Of a stretch of 64,000 nt of DNA, positions 8,547 through 17,303 are shown one piece after another. Made by a program: the position numbers and the translations under genes. The DNA is from Prochlorococcus marinus XMU1404. Its GTDB lineage: Bacteria > Cyanobacteriota > Cyanobacteriia > PCC-6307 > Cyanobiaceae. The notes beneath the pieces were generated by a model that worked only from the letters and a program-made list of their open reading frames with translations, had not been told where the DNA came from and did no database searches. Numbering within the stretch: position 1 is the stretch's first letter; the number at the start of each line of letters is the position of its first letter. The stretch covers positions 310,001-374,000 of the forward strand of contig NZ_JAAORE010000002.1 in the NCBI RefSeq assembly GCF_017696175.1, in the 5' to 3' direction.

Positions 8547-8645
8547 ATGCAAGCTTATAAGCCATTGCAAGGTTTTTTACGTTCCTCTAAAAATTTTAAG
8601 AAAATAAAAATAAATTTACTTTCCAAGATTCCAAGAAATTACTAA
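8547..8645 (+). CDS. possible 32-residue basic peptide
   Basis: Short frame starting MQAYKPLQGFLRSSKNF, rich in Lys, with a plausible ATG but no visible ribosome-binding site. It lies in the 279-bp gap before the uridine-kinase-like gene, which otherwise holds nothing I can name. Weak call. Confidence 0.15.
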   Translation: MQAYKPLQGFLRSSKNFKKIKINLLSKIPRNY

Positions 8646-8685
8646 AAGTAAACTTAGAATATTAATAGAGCGCGTAACACAGAAA

Positions 8686-9282
8686 ATGAAGCTCATATTT
8701 ATAAGTGGTCCTTCAGGTAGCGGTAAAACAACCTTATCAAAAGAAATACAAGTAAAAATTAAAAATGGTCTTGTTTTAAGTACAGACAACTACTATAAAA
8801 CAGGCCTAATAAGTAAATTATTCTCGAAATTAATAAAAGGTTATTTTGATAGAAGTATTAGTTTTGATTACGAACTATTTAAAAAAGATTTTAATTACAT
8901 TATTGAGAATGGAAATTCATTAAATGAGCGTTCTTATAATTTTCAGAAAAAAACAATAAGTAATTCCTTAAAAGAAACAAATAATATTAATTTCTTAATT
9001 ATTGAAGGTATTTTTGCTAGAGAATTCTCAAGCACATTAAGTAATCAAAATTATATTTTTTTAGAATTAAATATCAATAAAAATGAGTGTATGAAAAGAG
9101 TTAGCCAAAGGGATTTTGAAGAAAGGGGAAAGGCCAAGAATCAAGCTAAAAATGATTTCCTAAAATCATGGGATATTTATTACAAGAAATTCAAAAATAA
9201 AAGTATGAAAAAAAATATAAAAAAATTCATTATTACAAAAAACACTGATTTTGATAACATACTAAAAAAAATATTTAGTTAA
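8686..9282 (+). CDS. uridine kinase / P-loop nucleoside kinase-like protein
   Basis: 198 residues with Walker A GPSGSGKT (8-15), a strand ending in TDNYY (about 33-37) that matches the uridine kinase substrate Asp region, and a Lid-like KRVSQRDFEERG segment (about 138-149). It resembles the uridine/phosphoribulokinase family and probably phosphorylates a nucleoside or small sugar. It overlaps the convergent oxidoreductase stop by 4 bp. Confidence 0.75.
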   Translation: MKLIFISGPSGSGKTTLSKEIQVKIKNGLVLSTDNYYKTGLISKLFSKLIKGYFDRSISFDYELFKKDFNYIIENGNSLNERSYNFQKKTISNSLKETNNINFLIIEGIFAREFSSTLSNQNYIFLELNINKNECMKRVSQRDFEERGKAKNQAKNDFLKSWDIYYKKFKNKSMKKNIKKFIITKNTDFDNILKKIFS

Positions 9283-10436
9283 GTCTTAAGTTTTTCAACT
9301 AATAATAAAGCACTTAAAATTGAGCCTTCAATCCTACCAAATCCTTCGCCTTCAAACCAATCTCCACAAAATCCAATTCTATGTTTTCTACTAAATTGGA
9401 AAGATAATGGTACAGCACGTCCAGAAGGTTGTGATGCTCTCCATTTCATAATTGAGATTTTTTCATTGCAAGTTAATTGATTTATAGAAGAATTACCCTC
9501 GAATAATTTATTGAAATTTGCAAATATTTTTTGTTTAAATAAATCCTCATCTTTTTCATTTATATAAGAATTAATAAAATCTATATTTTTTGAATGTACT
9601 ACAATACCCAATTTCTTGTTATCTTGAAGCTGAAAAATAACTCTTTCAAATTTATATTTTTTTTCAAGATTTTTTTTTAAATAAAAATACCTATTTTTTT
9701 TAGAATAAAAATCTTTATAGCTATAGTTTTCATCTGTATAAATTAAAAAAGTCAACCTAGGGATAAATGATTGTTTATCTAAAAAACTTAAAAGTGAATC
9801 AATTTTTTTATCTTTTTTTATAGGAATAGCAGTTCTTAATGGAATTTGATTTATGCCTAATATTTTCAATGACCTTTTATGTGATAATAAATTAGTTGAA
9901 CAAATAAGATATTTAGATTTAAATTTATCTCCATTTTTAGATATTAATATCCATTCATTATTATTAAAACTCAAATCAACTATTAAAGTTTTAAAATAGA
10001 AATCAATTTTCTCCTTTAAATCATAAAAATCTATTATCTTTTTTGATAATTTTCTCATAGAAAATAAAGAAATATAATTAATACCGCAAGTAAATTTAGA
10101 ATTTTTATTGGCTTCTGAATTAGAAGCCTTACCAAGAGCAACCAACTCTGAGTCATCTACTTTAATAAATTTATTTTCTAATAATTGATCAATATAATTT
10201 TTTAGTAAAATATTATTTTTATTATTTAATATATTTAAATTTGGAGCTCCATGGTTTAGTTCCCATTCTTTAAATCTTTTACTTATTCTTGTACTCGCCC
10301 TCCCTCCTAGTCCACGACCAACCTCAATTAATGCAATTTTTTTTGTATCGTTACTTTTAAGATACTTTGATGCGAAAACACAGGCAGATATTCCTCCACC
10401 TATTATTAATAAGTCGTAGGTAAAGTTATTTTTCAT
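9279..10436 (-). CDS. FAD-dependent oxidoreductase, renalase-like
   Basis: 385 residues. The N-terminal Rossmann fold has GGGISA (13-18), the ribose-binding Glu (about 38) and the GRGLGGRAST signature (40-49) of the renalase/amine-oxidase group. The C-terminal FAD-contact segment reads GFCGDWFEGEGFGRIEGSI. It is probably a flavin oxidoreductase acting on a reduced nicotinamide or pigment-like substrate. It follows the barrel-like protein gene by 27 bp on the same strand, so they are likely co-transcribed. Confidence 0.8.
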   Translation of the reverse strand: MKNNFTYDLLIIGGGISACVFASKYLKSNDTKKIALIEVGRGLGGRASTRISKRFKEWELNHGAPNLNILNNKNNILLKNYIDQLLENKFIKVDDSELVALGKASNSEANKNSKFTCGINYISLFSMRKLSKKIIDFYDLKEKIDFYFKTLIVDLSFNNNEWILISKNGDKFKSKYLICSTNLLSHKRSLKILGINQIPLRTAIPIKKDKKIDSLLSFLDKQSFIPRLTFLIYTDENYSYKDFYSKKNRYFYLKKNLEKKYKFERVIFQLQDNKKLGIVVHSKNIDFINSYINEKDEDLFKQKIFANFNKLFEGNSSINQLTCNEKISIMKWRASQPSGRAVPLSFQFSRKHRIGFCGDWFEGEGFGRIEGSILSALLLVEKLKT

Positions 10437-10463
10437 AAATTTTAAATTGATAGTAATTATTTT

Positions 10464-11273
10464 TCATTTTCCAAAGAAACTATAGACAGAATCAAGTTTT
10501 TCTGTAGATGTAAAATCAGTTTCAATAACAGGAGTGATGTTATTATTTTTATAAAAACGAACTAAATCTCTTGTAAATTCATAAAAATCATCTAAAGAAT
10601 ATAAGAATTTTTCAGAAATATGAACCCCTTTCCAAGGACGGAATTTAAACCTTCCTATAAACTGTTTTGAGGGAATTAATAAACTTCCAAATAGATTTAA
10701 TTTTTCAATTTTTACAGCTTTCTTAAGATATGAAACTTCATTTTGGAGTACTTTAATATCTGTCCCATATTGAAACCAAATTGAATTTATTAATTCCGAA
10801 GAAATTTTCTTATCGAAACTTTCTCTTTCTGAATTCACACAATAGTATTTCTTCAAGTATGGATTATAAGCAATACCTAATTTAATTTTAAAATTTTTTT
10901 CTTTTTTTAAATTACTTAAAACATTTATTACATCAAAGTTTTTTTTCTTAATTGAACCTGATACAAGAAGAATTTCATAATTTCTATTTGAATCAGACTT
11001 TTTTAAAAAATTTAAAAAATCTTGATATGATTTTTCCTGATTTTTAGAGTATTGGTGAAAAAGACTATAATGATAAGTTACATTAAATTCTTGGTAATTT
11101 GTGGATATATATTTAATAGTTGAATTAAATAATTCCTTCTTAATTGACCCCTTGCAAGGAATATTGATATCTTTTATTTTATGCAACTTACAGAAATTAA
11201 GTTTATTTTCTAATTGAGAAATATTTTTAAATGATAATTCAAACCTTAAATTATTAATCATCAATAAATGCAC
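10464..11273 (-). CDS. possible methylenetetrahydrofolate-reductase-like TIM-barrel protein
   Basis: 269 residues, no certain family. Alternating strands and helices and several segments recall MTHFR: an early H-Y-S strand end, LLVSGSIKKK, KLGIAYNPY, a SIWFQYGTD strand and LNLFGSLLIPSK. These match the order LxGD, VAxNPE, ITQxFFD, vPGIxPI only loosely, and the canonical catalytic residues are not clear. The linked renalase-like flavoprotein makes a folate or flavin role plausible but unproven. Confidence 0.4.
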   Translation of the reverse strand: MHLLMINNLRFELSFKNISQLENKLNFCKLHKIKDINIPCKGSIKKELFNSTIKYISTNYQEFNVTYHYSLFHQYSKNQEKSYQDFLNFLKKSDSNRNYEILLVSGSIKKKNFDVINVLSNLKKEKNFKIKLGIAYNPYLKKYYCVNSERESFDKKISSELINSIWFQYGTDIKVLQNEVSYLKKAVKIEKLNLFGSLLIPSKQFIGRFKFRPWKGVHISEKFLYSLDDFYEFTRDLVRFYKNNNITPVIETDFTSTEKLDSVYSFFGK

Positions 11274-11293
11274 ATAAGTTATTTAAAAATATC

Positions 11294-11527
11294 TTAACGA
11301 AAACATGCATCTGCTACGATTCTTATTTTTGAGAACCTATTTTTTTTCTTACTCTTAATTAAATAACTTGGTGAAATCTCTAATATTGCTTTTATAGAAA
11401 TCTTATCCTCTGCAGATTTTACAATAACATCATTGAAACATTTCCAGTTCTTAGGAATTACTATCCCAGGCCAGGAGAAATAAAAACCTGCAAAAATCCC
11501 TGAAAATAAAAGCAAAAAAGATCTCAT
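11294..11527 (-). CDS. secreted hypothetical protein
   Basis: 77 residues when started at the Met that opens a clean signal peptide (MRSFLLLFSGIFAGFYFS). A longer frame reaches 11575, but its first 16 residues look untranslated. The mature part has two Cys (in WKCF and DACF) that could form a disulfide. Possibly transcribed with the barrel-like gene downstream. Confidence 0.55.
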   Translation of the reverse strand: MRSFLLLFSGIFAGFYFSWPGIVIPKNWKCFNDVIVKSAEDKISIKAILEISPSYLIKSKKKNRFSKIRIVADACFR

Positions 11528-11689
11528 ATTTAAAATACTTGGTATGTTTAAATAATAGAAATTCACAAAATACACACAAGTTTATTATGAGATAGATTCT
11601 TAATTTTTTATTATTTAGGCAAATCATTAAACCACAAAAGATTTTGATGAACTCTAGAGGTTAGAATATCAAAAAGTAATTTTTTTAAT

Positions 11690-12094
11690 ATGGCAAGCCA
11701 AGATTATTTAATTGCAGTAGCATTAATAGAGCAAAACCTTGTTAGAGCAATGCCTCTTGGAGGAAAAGAAATCAAAGATAATTTAGAAGAACCAGAAAAT
11801 TTTAAAAAACTTGGAGAAGAGGTTATTTTAAATCTTCTACTAAGAGTTTTTCAAAGGAGTGATGAAGGTGCATTGAAAAGAGCCTCTGAAGATAAAGGAT
11901 TACTTTTGGTACATATGCATCCAAAAAGGATGCAAAAAGAGCTTCCATTTATCAAATCTGAATGGATAAGAGATGGAGATACACAACAATTCTTGAAATA
12001 CCTTGGCAATCTTTCCAAAGAAGTATGGACTGCATCATTTGTAAAGTACAAAGGAATTGAATTTACTTCTATCTCAAAGAATGAAGAAATCTAA
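11690..12094 (+). CDS. hypothetical soluble protein
   Basis: 134 residues, helix-rich, no signal peptide. Features include LIEQNLVRAMPLGGKE, a VHMHPKRMQKELPF turn and a WIRDGD motif. The clear compositional signature of a globular protein supports a real gene. Family not recognised. Confidence 0.65.
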   Translation: MASQDYLIAVALIEQNLVRAMPLGGKEIKDNLEEPENFKKLGEEVILNLLLRVFQRSDEGALKRASEDKGLLLVHMHPKRMQKELPFIKSEWIRDGDTQQFLKYLGNLSKEVWTASFVKYKGIEFTSISKNEEI

Positions 12095-12114
12095 AATTTA
12101 TGTATAAATATTTT

Positions 12115-12795
12115 TTAAAGGATTTGTTTCTTTAATTTATTATTTTCTTTAAATACTTTAAAACATTTTTTACCATTACCAAAATCTATTGAGGAATATT
12201 CAATATCATTTTTGATGTGCAAAGCACAATTACCTTCAATACAAATACAAGATTTTATGATTTCTCTGTTAATAACATCATTAACATAAGGTTCTCTCTC
12301 TTTTTCCTCATCGAAATGCGGACAAGCAATGCCATCAACTATTCCCAGACAATCCATAATAGTCAATTCTTTAGCAAAAGAATCAGTAATTCCCTTACTA
12401 AACCAACAAATAGCTCCAGCACTTACACCACTCATTACAATGCCCTTTTCGTAAGCATTTTGCAAGATTTTATGTAAATTCCATTCTTTCCAAACCGCTA
12501 ACATACTTTTTGTATTTCCTCCTCCTACATAAATTATGTCCTGTGTTAAAACTTTATCTTCTAAGTTTTCTGTTCTAGAGAAAAAATCAATATGACTTGT
12601 TATGCAATCTAGTTTTGAAAAAGCTCTATAAAAATTTAGTTTATACGAACTACTGTCACCAGATGCAGTGGGGATAAAACAAATTTTTGGTCTTTTTTTA
12701 CTAATTAAAGAAATTATAAATTTTTCTATTTCAAGAGAGCCTAAAGAGCGTCCAAACCCTCCTCCCCCAATTGCGACTATATTTTTACTATGCAT
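12115..12795 (-). CDS. peptidase E family (S51) serine peptidase
   Basis: 226 residues. The nucleophile elbow GVSAGAICW places Ser at about 125, preceded by YVGGGNT (90-95), both hallmark blocks of PepE/cyanophycinase-type S51 enzymes. The N-terminal AIGGGGFGR is typical too. The family cleaves after N-terminal Asp; cyanophycinase is the related alternative, but the length (226) favours the PepE-like group. Divergent from the GNAT gene with a 20-bp gap. Confidence 0.85.
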   Translation of the reverse strand: MHSKNIVAIGGGGFGRSLGSLEIEKFIISLISKKRPKICFIPTASGDSSSYKLNFYRAFSKLDCITSHIDFFSRTENLEDKVLTQDIIYVGGGNTKSMLAVWKEWNLHKILQNAYEKGIVMSGVSAGAICWFSKGITDSFAKELTIMDCLGIVDGIACPHFDEEKEREPYVNDVINREIIKSCICIEGNCALHIKNDIEYSSIDFGNGKKCFKVFKENNKLKKQIL

Positions 12796-12815
12796 TTTAA
12801 ATAAATTATTTATTA

Positions 12816-13289
12816 ATGAATTTAAGACAAATTACCATTGAAGATCAACTTGAATTAAAGAAGGTTTATTTTGACTCAATACAGTCATTAGATGAAACTA
12901 TATATACTCAAGAACAAAAAAGGGCTTGGTCAAGCCAAGCTTGGAATAATCTAAATTTTGATAAGTCAATAAATCAAGGAAAAGGATGGCTATTTAGTAA
13001 GGAAGGCGAAATTATCGCTTTTGCAATAAGGTACCCCATTAATAGAATTTCTTTATTTTACTGTAAAGGTAAATTTCAGAGAAAAGGCTACGGTTCTCAG
13101 TTACTTCAGAAAATAGAAGATGAAGCTAAGAAAGAAGGTTTGGATTATCTTTCAACGGAAGCAAGCATGATAAGTTATCAATTATTTCTTAAGAATGAAT
13201 GGGAAATTATTCGTAAAGAAAAAATAATTATAAATAACATTTTTTTTGAAAGATATAAAATGATTAAGATTATAAGATTGGATTATTAA
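12816..13289 (+). CDS. GNAT family N-acetyltransferase
   Basis: 157 residues. The acetyl-CoA loop is visible as FQRKGYGSQLL (about 87-97, the Q/R-x-x-G-x-G/A motif), followed by helix IEDEAKKEG and the SYQLFLKNEWEII segment at the usual place. The acceptor is unknown. Its stop abuts the ATG of the following membrane protein gene, indicating one transcript. Confidence 0.85.
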   Translation: MNLRQITIEDQLELKKVYFDSIQSLDETIYTQEQKRAWSSQAWNNLNFDKSINQGKGWLFSKEGEIIAFAIRYPINRISLFYCKGKFQRKGYGSQLLQKIEDEAKKEGLDYLSTEASMISYQLFLKNEWEIIRKEKIIINNIFFERYKMIKIIRLDY

Positions 13290-13613
13290 ATGTCTAAAAA
13301 AAGCAAGGGGATAATACTAATTCAAAGAATATTAGTTTGGACTTTATATTTTTTTGCCGGGTTTATCCTTTATTCAAAAGAAGGTTCTCTATATCCTTTT
13401 TTAATTACTTTTTCGAGAATTATTTATCCATTATCTATTTTCTGGCTACAAATAAGAATAAAGAAAAGAACAAATTTCTTACCTATTGATTCAACAATGA
13501 CAACTTCACATTTGTGGTTTAATTTATTACCCGTTATTGCATCTTTAATTACAGTAATTTTATCCCTAACAAATATTTTCTTATATATCTTAGGAAAATT
13601 ATTTAACTTTTAA
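13290..13613 (+). CDS. hypothetical membrane protein, three helices
   Basis: 107 residues, basic N-terminus then about three transmembrane helices (approximately 9-26, 34-53, 79-104). It starts on the base after the GNAT stop. No family assigned. Confidence 0.6.
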   Translation: MSKKSKGIILIQRILVWTLYFFAGFILYSKEGSLYPFLITFSRIIYPLSIFWLQIRIKKRTNFLPIDSTMTTSHLWFNLLPVIASLITVILSLTNIFLYILGKLFNF

Positions 13614-13722
13614 ATAGATTATTCTCTGATTGTTTTGAAAATTTTTTTTATAAAAACATAATGTAAAGAAATTTGCCTTTTAATCAAATTTGTATAAATT
13701 TTAATTAGTGATATTTAAAATC

Positions 13723-13875
13723 ATGAAAAATATTTTACTAAAGGGAAATATTAATTTTGATAATGAAGAAAAAGAAATAAACGATTATGAATCATTCTCT
13801 TTGAAAATCACTGATAGTTTATATAAAAAAGATATTGGTAAATTTCTAGAGACTATTTCTTCTCACTTTATTTAG
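13723..13875 (+). CDS. hypothetical 50-residue acidic protein
   Basis: Reads MKNILLKGNINFDNEEKE and continues through an acidic, soluble, Ile/Phe-containing sequence to TAG. The intergenic spacing (13614-13970) leaves room for a gene, and codon usage matches neighbours. Function unknown. Confidence 0.4.
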   Translation: MKNILLKGNINFDNEEKEINDYESFSLKITDSLYKKDIGKFLETISSHFI

Positions 13876-13970
13876 GTAAAGATATTACTTTTCTAATCTT
13901 CAAATTCAGACAGTCTGATAAATAAATAAGTTTTTGAAGGATAATAGGAAATAATATTTTAAATTATCCA

Positions 13971-14288
13971 ATGCAACTATTTCTTGCTGACTGCCAATTC
14001 CCAGATATTGAGAATCAAGTTAAGGCCTATCAATTATTTGTTGAAACATGGGAAAATGGAGAAATGGCAAAATCAGATAAAACAGACAAATTTGAGATGT
14101 TATTTAGAGTTCATGCGCCAGGAGAGGGGAGGGTAGTTTGCTTATGTAAGGCATATAGTGATAAAGAAATATTTGAGCATTTTGCCCCATGGAGAGCGAA
14201 ATTCGGCATTCATATGGAATTTACGCCCGTAATAAGTTGTCAAAATGTTGTTGATTACCATAAAGATTTGTTCAAAACTTTAGGGTAA
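13971..14288 (+). CDS. DUF3303 family protein
   Basis: 105 residues. The order of a ferredoxin-like beta-alpha-beta fold is visible: a first strand, an RVVCLCKAYSDKEIFEHF segment, then WRAKFGIHMEFTPVISCQ. The W-x(4-6)-F-x-P-V ending matches DUF3303 from memory. These small dimeric alpha-beta proteins have no established activity. Two adjacent Cys (CLC) are notable. Confidence 0.6.
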   Translation: MQLFLADCQFPDIENQVKAYQLFVETWENGEMAKSDKTDKFEMLFRVHAPGEGRVVCLCKAYSDKEIFEHFAPWRAKFGIHMEFTPVISCQNVVDYHKDLFKTLG

Positions 14289-14311
14289 TAAGCTTAAATC
14301 TAAACTTCATC

Positions 14312-14491
14312 GTGATTAAACCTTTTCCCAATCTTCTTCTTAAAAGAAAAGAAAAAAATTCAACTTCCTCAAAAAGTACGCCTAAGAAAGAAGAAAACGT
14401 TAAATCCAAGCCATTAATAATTTTTGGTTTTATCATCTCTTTAACATCTATCTTTTTACTCTTATTAACCATTAACAATAAATTTGGATGA
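14312..14491 (+). CDS. small membrane protein from a GTG start
   Basis: 59 residues starting with GTG. A basic, Ser/Lys-rich N-terminal half (KRKEKNSTSSKS) is followed by one C-terminal helix (about 35-53). This plus-strand reading is more protein-like than the 68-codon minus-strand frame over the same bases. Function unknown. Confidence 0.5.
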   Translation: MIKPFPNLLLKRKEKNSTSSKSTPKKEENVKSKPLIIFGFIISLTSIFLLLLTINNKFG

Positions 14492-14560
14492 TTATTAAGT
14501 AATTTGAACCATTACTTGGTAACAAATATGTTCTATTATTAATTTAAAATAACTTTCTAT

Positions 14561-14677
14561 ATGGCATTTAACGAAGGAGGAATGGCATCAGGACTTCTAA
14601 TTATTGCAGTATCAATAGTTTTTGCTGCAGGTTTTGGTTTTTTAATATTGCACTTTGTTCCTGGGACCCCATTTTAA
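14561..14677 (+). CDS. 38-residue single-helix membrane protein
   Basis: Starts MAFNEGGMASGLLI, followed by one long hydrophobic helix and a short tail ending in FVPGTPF. Size and topology resemble small thylakoid subunits, but I cannot match it to a named one. Isolated between small genes. Confidence 0.5.
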   Translation: MAFNEGGMASGLLIIAVSIVFAAGFGFLILHFVPGTPF

Positions 14678-14710
14678 GTAATCCAATTAGATTAAATTCA
14701 CTAAAATAAT

Positions 14711-14980
14711 CTAAACATTTATAGTTTCTAAATCCTGCATTTGATTATCACCATTATTAAATTTCTTCTTTGTTCTAAAAGCATAAAATAAAGATCCTAA
14801 AGCGATAGAACTAGAGGCTAACATTCCTGCTATAAGTATCAAAGCAAAAAGTCCTCCTATTAGACCACCTTTCAATCTAAGCAAGTTTGATTTTATTAGA
14901 AGAATTGATAGAAAAATAATAGTAGCTTTAAGAGAAGAAATTTTCAAAAAAGTGAGTGGATAAAAAGGATTTAACAACAT
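14711..14980 (-). CDS. hypothetical membrane protein, two helices
   Basis: 89 residues: hydrophobic segments at about 18-30 and 37-68 with a Gly-rich turn (LKGGLIGGLFAL), then a polar tail (RTKKKFNNGDNQ). It may belong to a cyanobacterial DUF family, but I cannot name it. Confidence 0.5.
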   Translation of the reverse strand: MLLNPFYPLTFLKISSLKATIIFLSILLIKSNLLRLKGGLIGGLFALILIAGMLASSSIALGSLFYAFRTKKKFNNGDNQMQDLETINV

Positions 14981-15036
14981 TTCTTTATCAGAATATAATT
15001 ATGATCTATTCTAAAAATAAATTATTAAAATCGCAT

Positions 15037-15062
15037 AAAAAAAGACTCTAATGAGTCTTTTT
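15037..15062 (-). terminator. Rho-independent terminator
   Basis: AAAGACTC-TAAT-GAGTCTTT stem with seven T on the minus strand, 24 bp after the stop of the 45-residue protein gene. Confidence 0.75.
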
Positions 15063-15085
15063 AAATCTAAATTTAATTTGATGAT

Positions 15086-15223
15086 TTATGCATCAGGATC
15101 AAAATTCTTAAGATTTGGTCCTGCGACAAGACCAACAAGGCCAAATAGGACTAAAGAACCAATCCCGAAGCCTGCTGCCCAAGGATTGAAACCACCTAAA
15201 GCAAAAGAAGCTAATAAATGCAT
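15086..15223 (-). CDS. 45-residue single-helix membrane protein
   Basis: Reads MHLLASFALGGFNPWAAGFG, continues as a hydrophobic helix with Gly spacing, and ends with a PNLKNFDPDA tail. A terminator lies just downstream on the same strand, so it is a complete small monocistronic gene. The plus-strand frame over it (15051-15239) is its shadow. Thylakoid location is plausible but inferred. Confidence 0.6.
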   Translation of the reverse strand: MHLLASFALGGFNPWAAGFGIGSLVLFGLVGLVAGPNLKNFDPDA

Positions 15224-15429
15224 GATTTTAAAAACATAATATCTCCGAGTAAGCATACAGATTTTTGTGAAAAATATACCTATATTGAGACATTTCTTTG
15301 TAATTATGAATATCTTCTTGGTAAATCCCTTTAGTAAGCATCCACAAAATATTTATTGTTTATTTTATTATCTAAGGATAACTACCATTTTGCTGGTGTA
15401 CTTTAAGACAATTAACACTGTTTTTCCCA

Positions 15430-15810
15430 ATGACTGCAAACTATACCTTTATTTATGATGGAGAATGTCCCTTTTGCAATCATTTTGCAGAGCTCCTAGA
15501 AATTAAAAGCAAAATAACTAATATTAAAATTCTTGATGGTCGTAAAAATATACCACTAATTAACTCCCTAATAGATAAAGGTTATGACTTGGATAAAGGT
15601 GCTATTCTCCTTAAAAATAATGAGATCTTTCATGGGGCAGAAGCAATAAATACAATCTGTAAACAGATAAATAATCCTTCAAGTAGTTTACTTTTATTGC
15701 TTTCTAAAGTATTTAAATCAACCAAACGAACAAAGGTATTATTTCCGTTACTTGTTAGAGCAAGAAGATTTGCATTAATATCAAAAGGTGTGCCAACATC
15801 TCTAGTTTGA
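15430..15810 (+). CDS. thiol-disulfide oxidoreductase-like DCC family protein (DUF393)
   Basis: 126 residues opening with YTFIYDGECPFCN: the DCC family signature Y-D-G-x-C-x-x-C at about 9-16, a thioredoxin-like redox pair. A helix and the later RARRFALISKG segment fit the family. It is a probable thiol redox protein of unknown partner. An overlapping upstream frame (15267-15458) is not credible as a gene. Confidence 0.85.
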   Translation: MTANYTFIYDGECPFCNHFAELLEIKSKITNIKILDGRKNIPLINSLIDKGYDLDKGAILLKNNEIFHGAEAINTICKQINNPSSSLLLLLSKVFKSTKRTKVLFPLLVRARRFALISKGVPTSLV

Positions 15811-15918
15811 AAAATAAATAATTTCTTAAAAATTAATAACATATTTATAAGCTTCTGTATAAATAAATGATAATTTATTATTTATTAGCTAAAACTATAA
15901 AATAACAAGGAATAATTA

Positions 15919-16104
15919 ATGATAGAAAACTTCAACCCCTTTATTTCATTAGGCGGAAATAACCAGAAAGTTAATCATATGGCTGAGGCTGCACTTGAAA
16001 TGAATTTAACATGCAATGATTTAAAGAAAGATTTAAATTTAACGGATGGAGATGTAGTTGATATGTTGCAACTTGTTATGGATAGGTTTAAAAATAGTAA
16101 TTAA
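15919..16104 (+). CDS. hypothetical small soluble protein
   Basis: 61 residues with an N-terminal polar segment and a helix-turn-helix-like pattern (CNDLKKDLNLTDGDVVDMLQ). It has an AAGGA-type ribosome-binding site upstream (ACAAGGAATAATTAATG). Function unknown; a small DNA- or protein-binding factor is possible. Confidence 0.5.
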   Translation: MIENFNPFISLGGNNQKVNHMAEAALEMNLTCNDLKKDLNLTDGDVVDMLQLVMDRFKNSN

Positions 16105-16146
16105 GTTAAATCGTTATAAATAAATCATTATATTTCTAAATTTTTA

Positions 16147-16449
16147 ATGAAAACAATACAAATTGAGTTTTCAAAATATGAATCAGTTAATTTTTTATGG
16201 TCTGAATTAATAGAGGATTACGGATTCGATAAGGCTAAAAAAATAGTTTCTCAAGCTATAGACTTGCAAAAAATGAATGGCAAGAAAAATAACACCATGC
16301 CTATCATATTTTCTGGAACAGGAGGATTAGCTCTTATACCCATACAAATGCTAGAAAAAGAGGATCTTAAAATTAGTTGTAAAGAAAATCAAGTTTTAAT
16401 ATTTAATCTAAAAAGAAAGTCATTTCAAATATTAAATGAAGCAAACTAA
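16147..16449 (+). CDS. hypothetical protein
   Basis: 100 residues, mixed alpha/beta, no signal peptide. It contains IIFSGTGGLALIPIQMLEKED. Family not recognised. Confidence 0.5.
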   Translation: MKTIQIEFSKYESVNFLWSELIEDYGFDKAKKIVSQAIDLQKMNGKKNNTMPIIFSGTGGLALIPIQMLEKEDLKISCKENQVLIFNLKRKSFQILNEAN

Positions 16450-16514
16450 TCGATCTTAGCAACTTCTCGATAAAGCTAAAATTACTCTATAGTTTGATAA
16501 ATAATCTTGTCATA

Positions 16515-17231
16515 ATGACTTTTGAAGCGACCTACCTCGGATCAAATGGTTGGTTTATTAAATTCAAGCGAAACAATGTAATAATTGATCCATGGCTTAT
16601 GGGAGATTTAATATTTCCCCCAGGAGAATGGTTTTTCAAAGGATCATTAGAAAAAGAAATTTCAATAGATAAAGACATAGATATCATTTTGTTAACCCAA
16701 GGCTTACCTGACCACTGTCATATTCCTACATTAGAAATGTTTAGAAAGGACATTCCCATAATCTGCCCAAGAAGTGCTAATGAAATATTAGAAAAAATTG
16801 GTTTTAGTTCAATTAAAATTCTAAAGCCAACTGAAAAAACTCATCAATTTACTTTAAGTTTTGAAGCCACTGCTGGGGCTCCAGTACCACAGATAGAAAA
16901 CGGATATATTGTTAGAGACGATGAAGATAACAGTTTTTATATAGAACCTCATGGTTATCTTGATGAAAATTTAGACAAACAAAATCTTGATGCAGTTATT
17001 ACTCCCACAAAAAATTTAGAATTACCCATAGTAGGTTCTTTTGTAAAAGGTGCAGATGTAATACCTAAATTGATAAACAAATTTAATCCGAAATATATAC
17101 TTTCAAGTACAGTTGGTGGAGATGCAAAGTATTCAGGTTTTTTAAATAAATTTATTTCAGTAAAGGAATATAAAGAAAAATTAAATTGTAATCTTATAGA
17201 TTTAGAGAGTATGCAATCTATTATGATTTAA
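16515..17231 (+). CDS. MBL-fold metallo-hydrolase-like protein with degenerate metal site
   Basis: 238 residues from the ATG at 16515; a TTG at 16494 would add seven residues. The fold is recognisable: YLGSNGWFIKF, NVIIDPWL, then LLTQGLPDHCH (about 60-69), which stands where HxHxDH is expected. The first two His are Gln and Leu, while Asp-His are kept. The VDLDAVITPT-like and ILSSTVGGDAKYSG blocks follow. The family may have lost or altered its metal chemistry; substrate unknown. Confidence 0.75.
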   Translation: MTFEATYLGSNGWFIKFKRNNVIIDPWLMGDLIFPPGEWFFKGSLEKEISIDKDIDIILLTQGLPDHCHIPTLEMFRKDIPIICPRSANEILEKIGFSSIKILKPTEKTHQFTLSFEATAGAPVPQIENGYIVRDDEDNSFYIEPHGYLDENLDKQNLDAVITPTKNLELPIVGSFVKGADVIPKLINKFNPKYILSSTVGGDAKYSGFLNKFISVKEYKEKLNCNLIDLESMQSIMI

Positions 17232-17303
17232 ATTGATCCAAAGAAATTATCAATTTTCTAAATTGGAATCAATGTAATTTAAATTTAAAAAGGAGTCTAT
17301 AAA

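Noticed and set aside
14272-14478. 68-codon minus-strand frame
   Set aside because: Plus-strand GTG-started frame over the same bases gives a more natural small membrane protein.
15051-15239. 62-codon plus-strand frame
   Set aside because: Shadow of the 45-residue membrane protein on the minus strand, which has its own terminator.
15267-15458. 63-codon frame before the DCC protein
   Set aside because: Overlaps the DCC start in another frame, with no ribosome-binding site or family sign.
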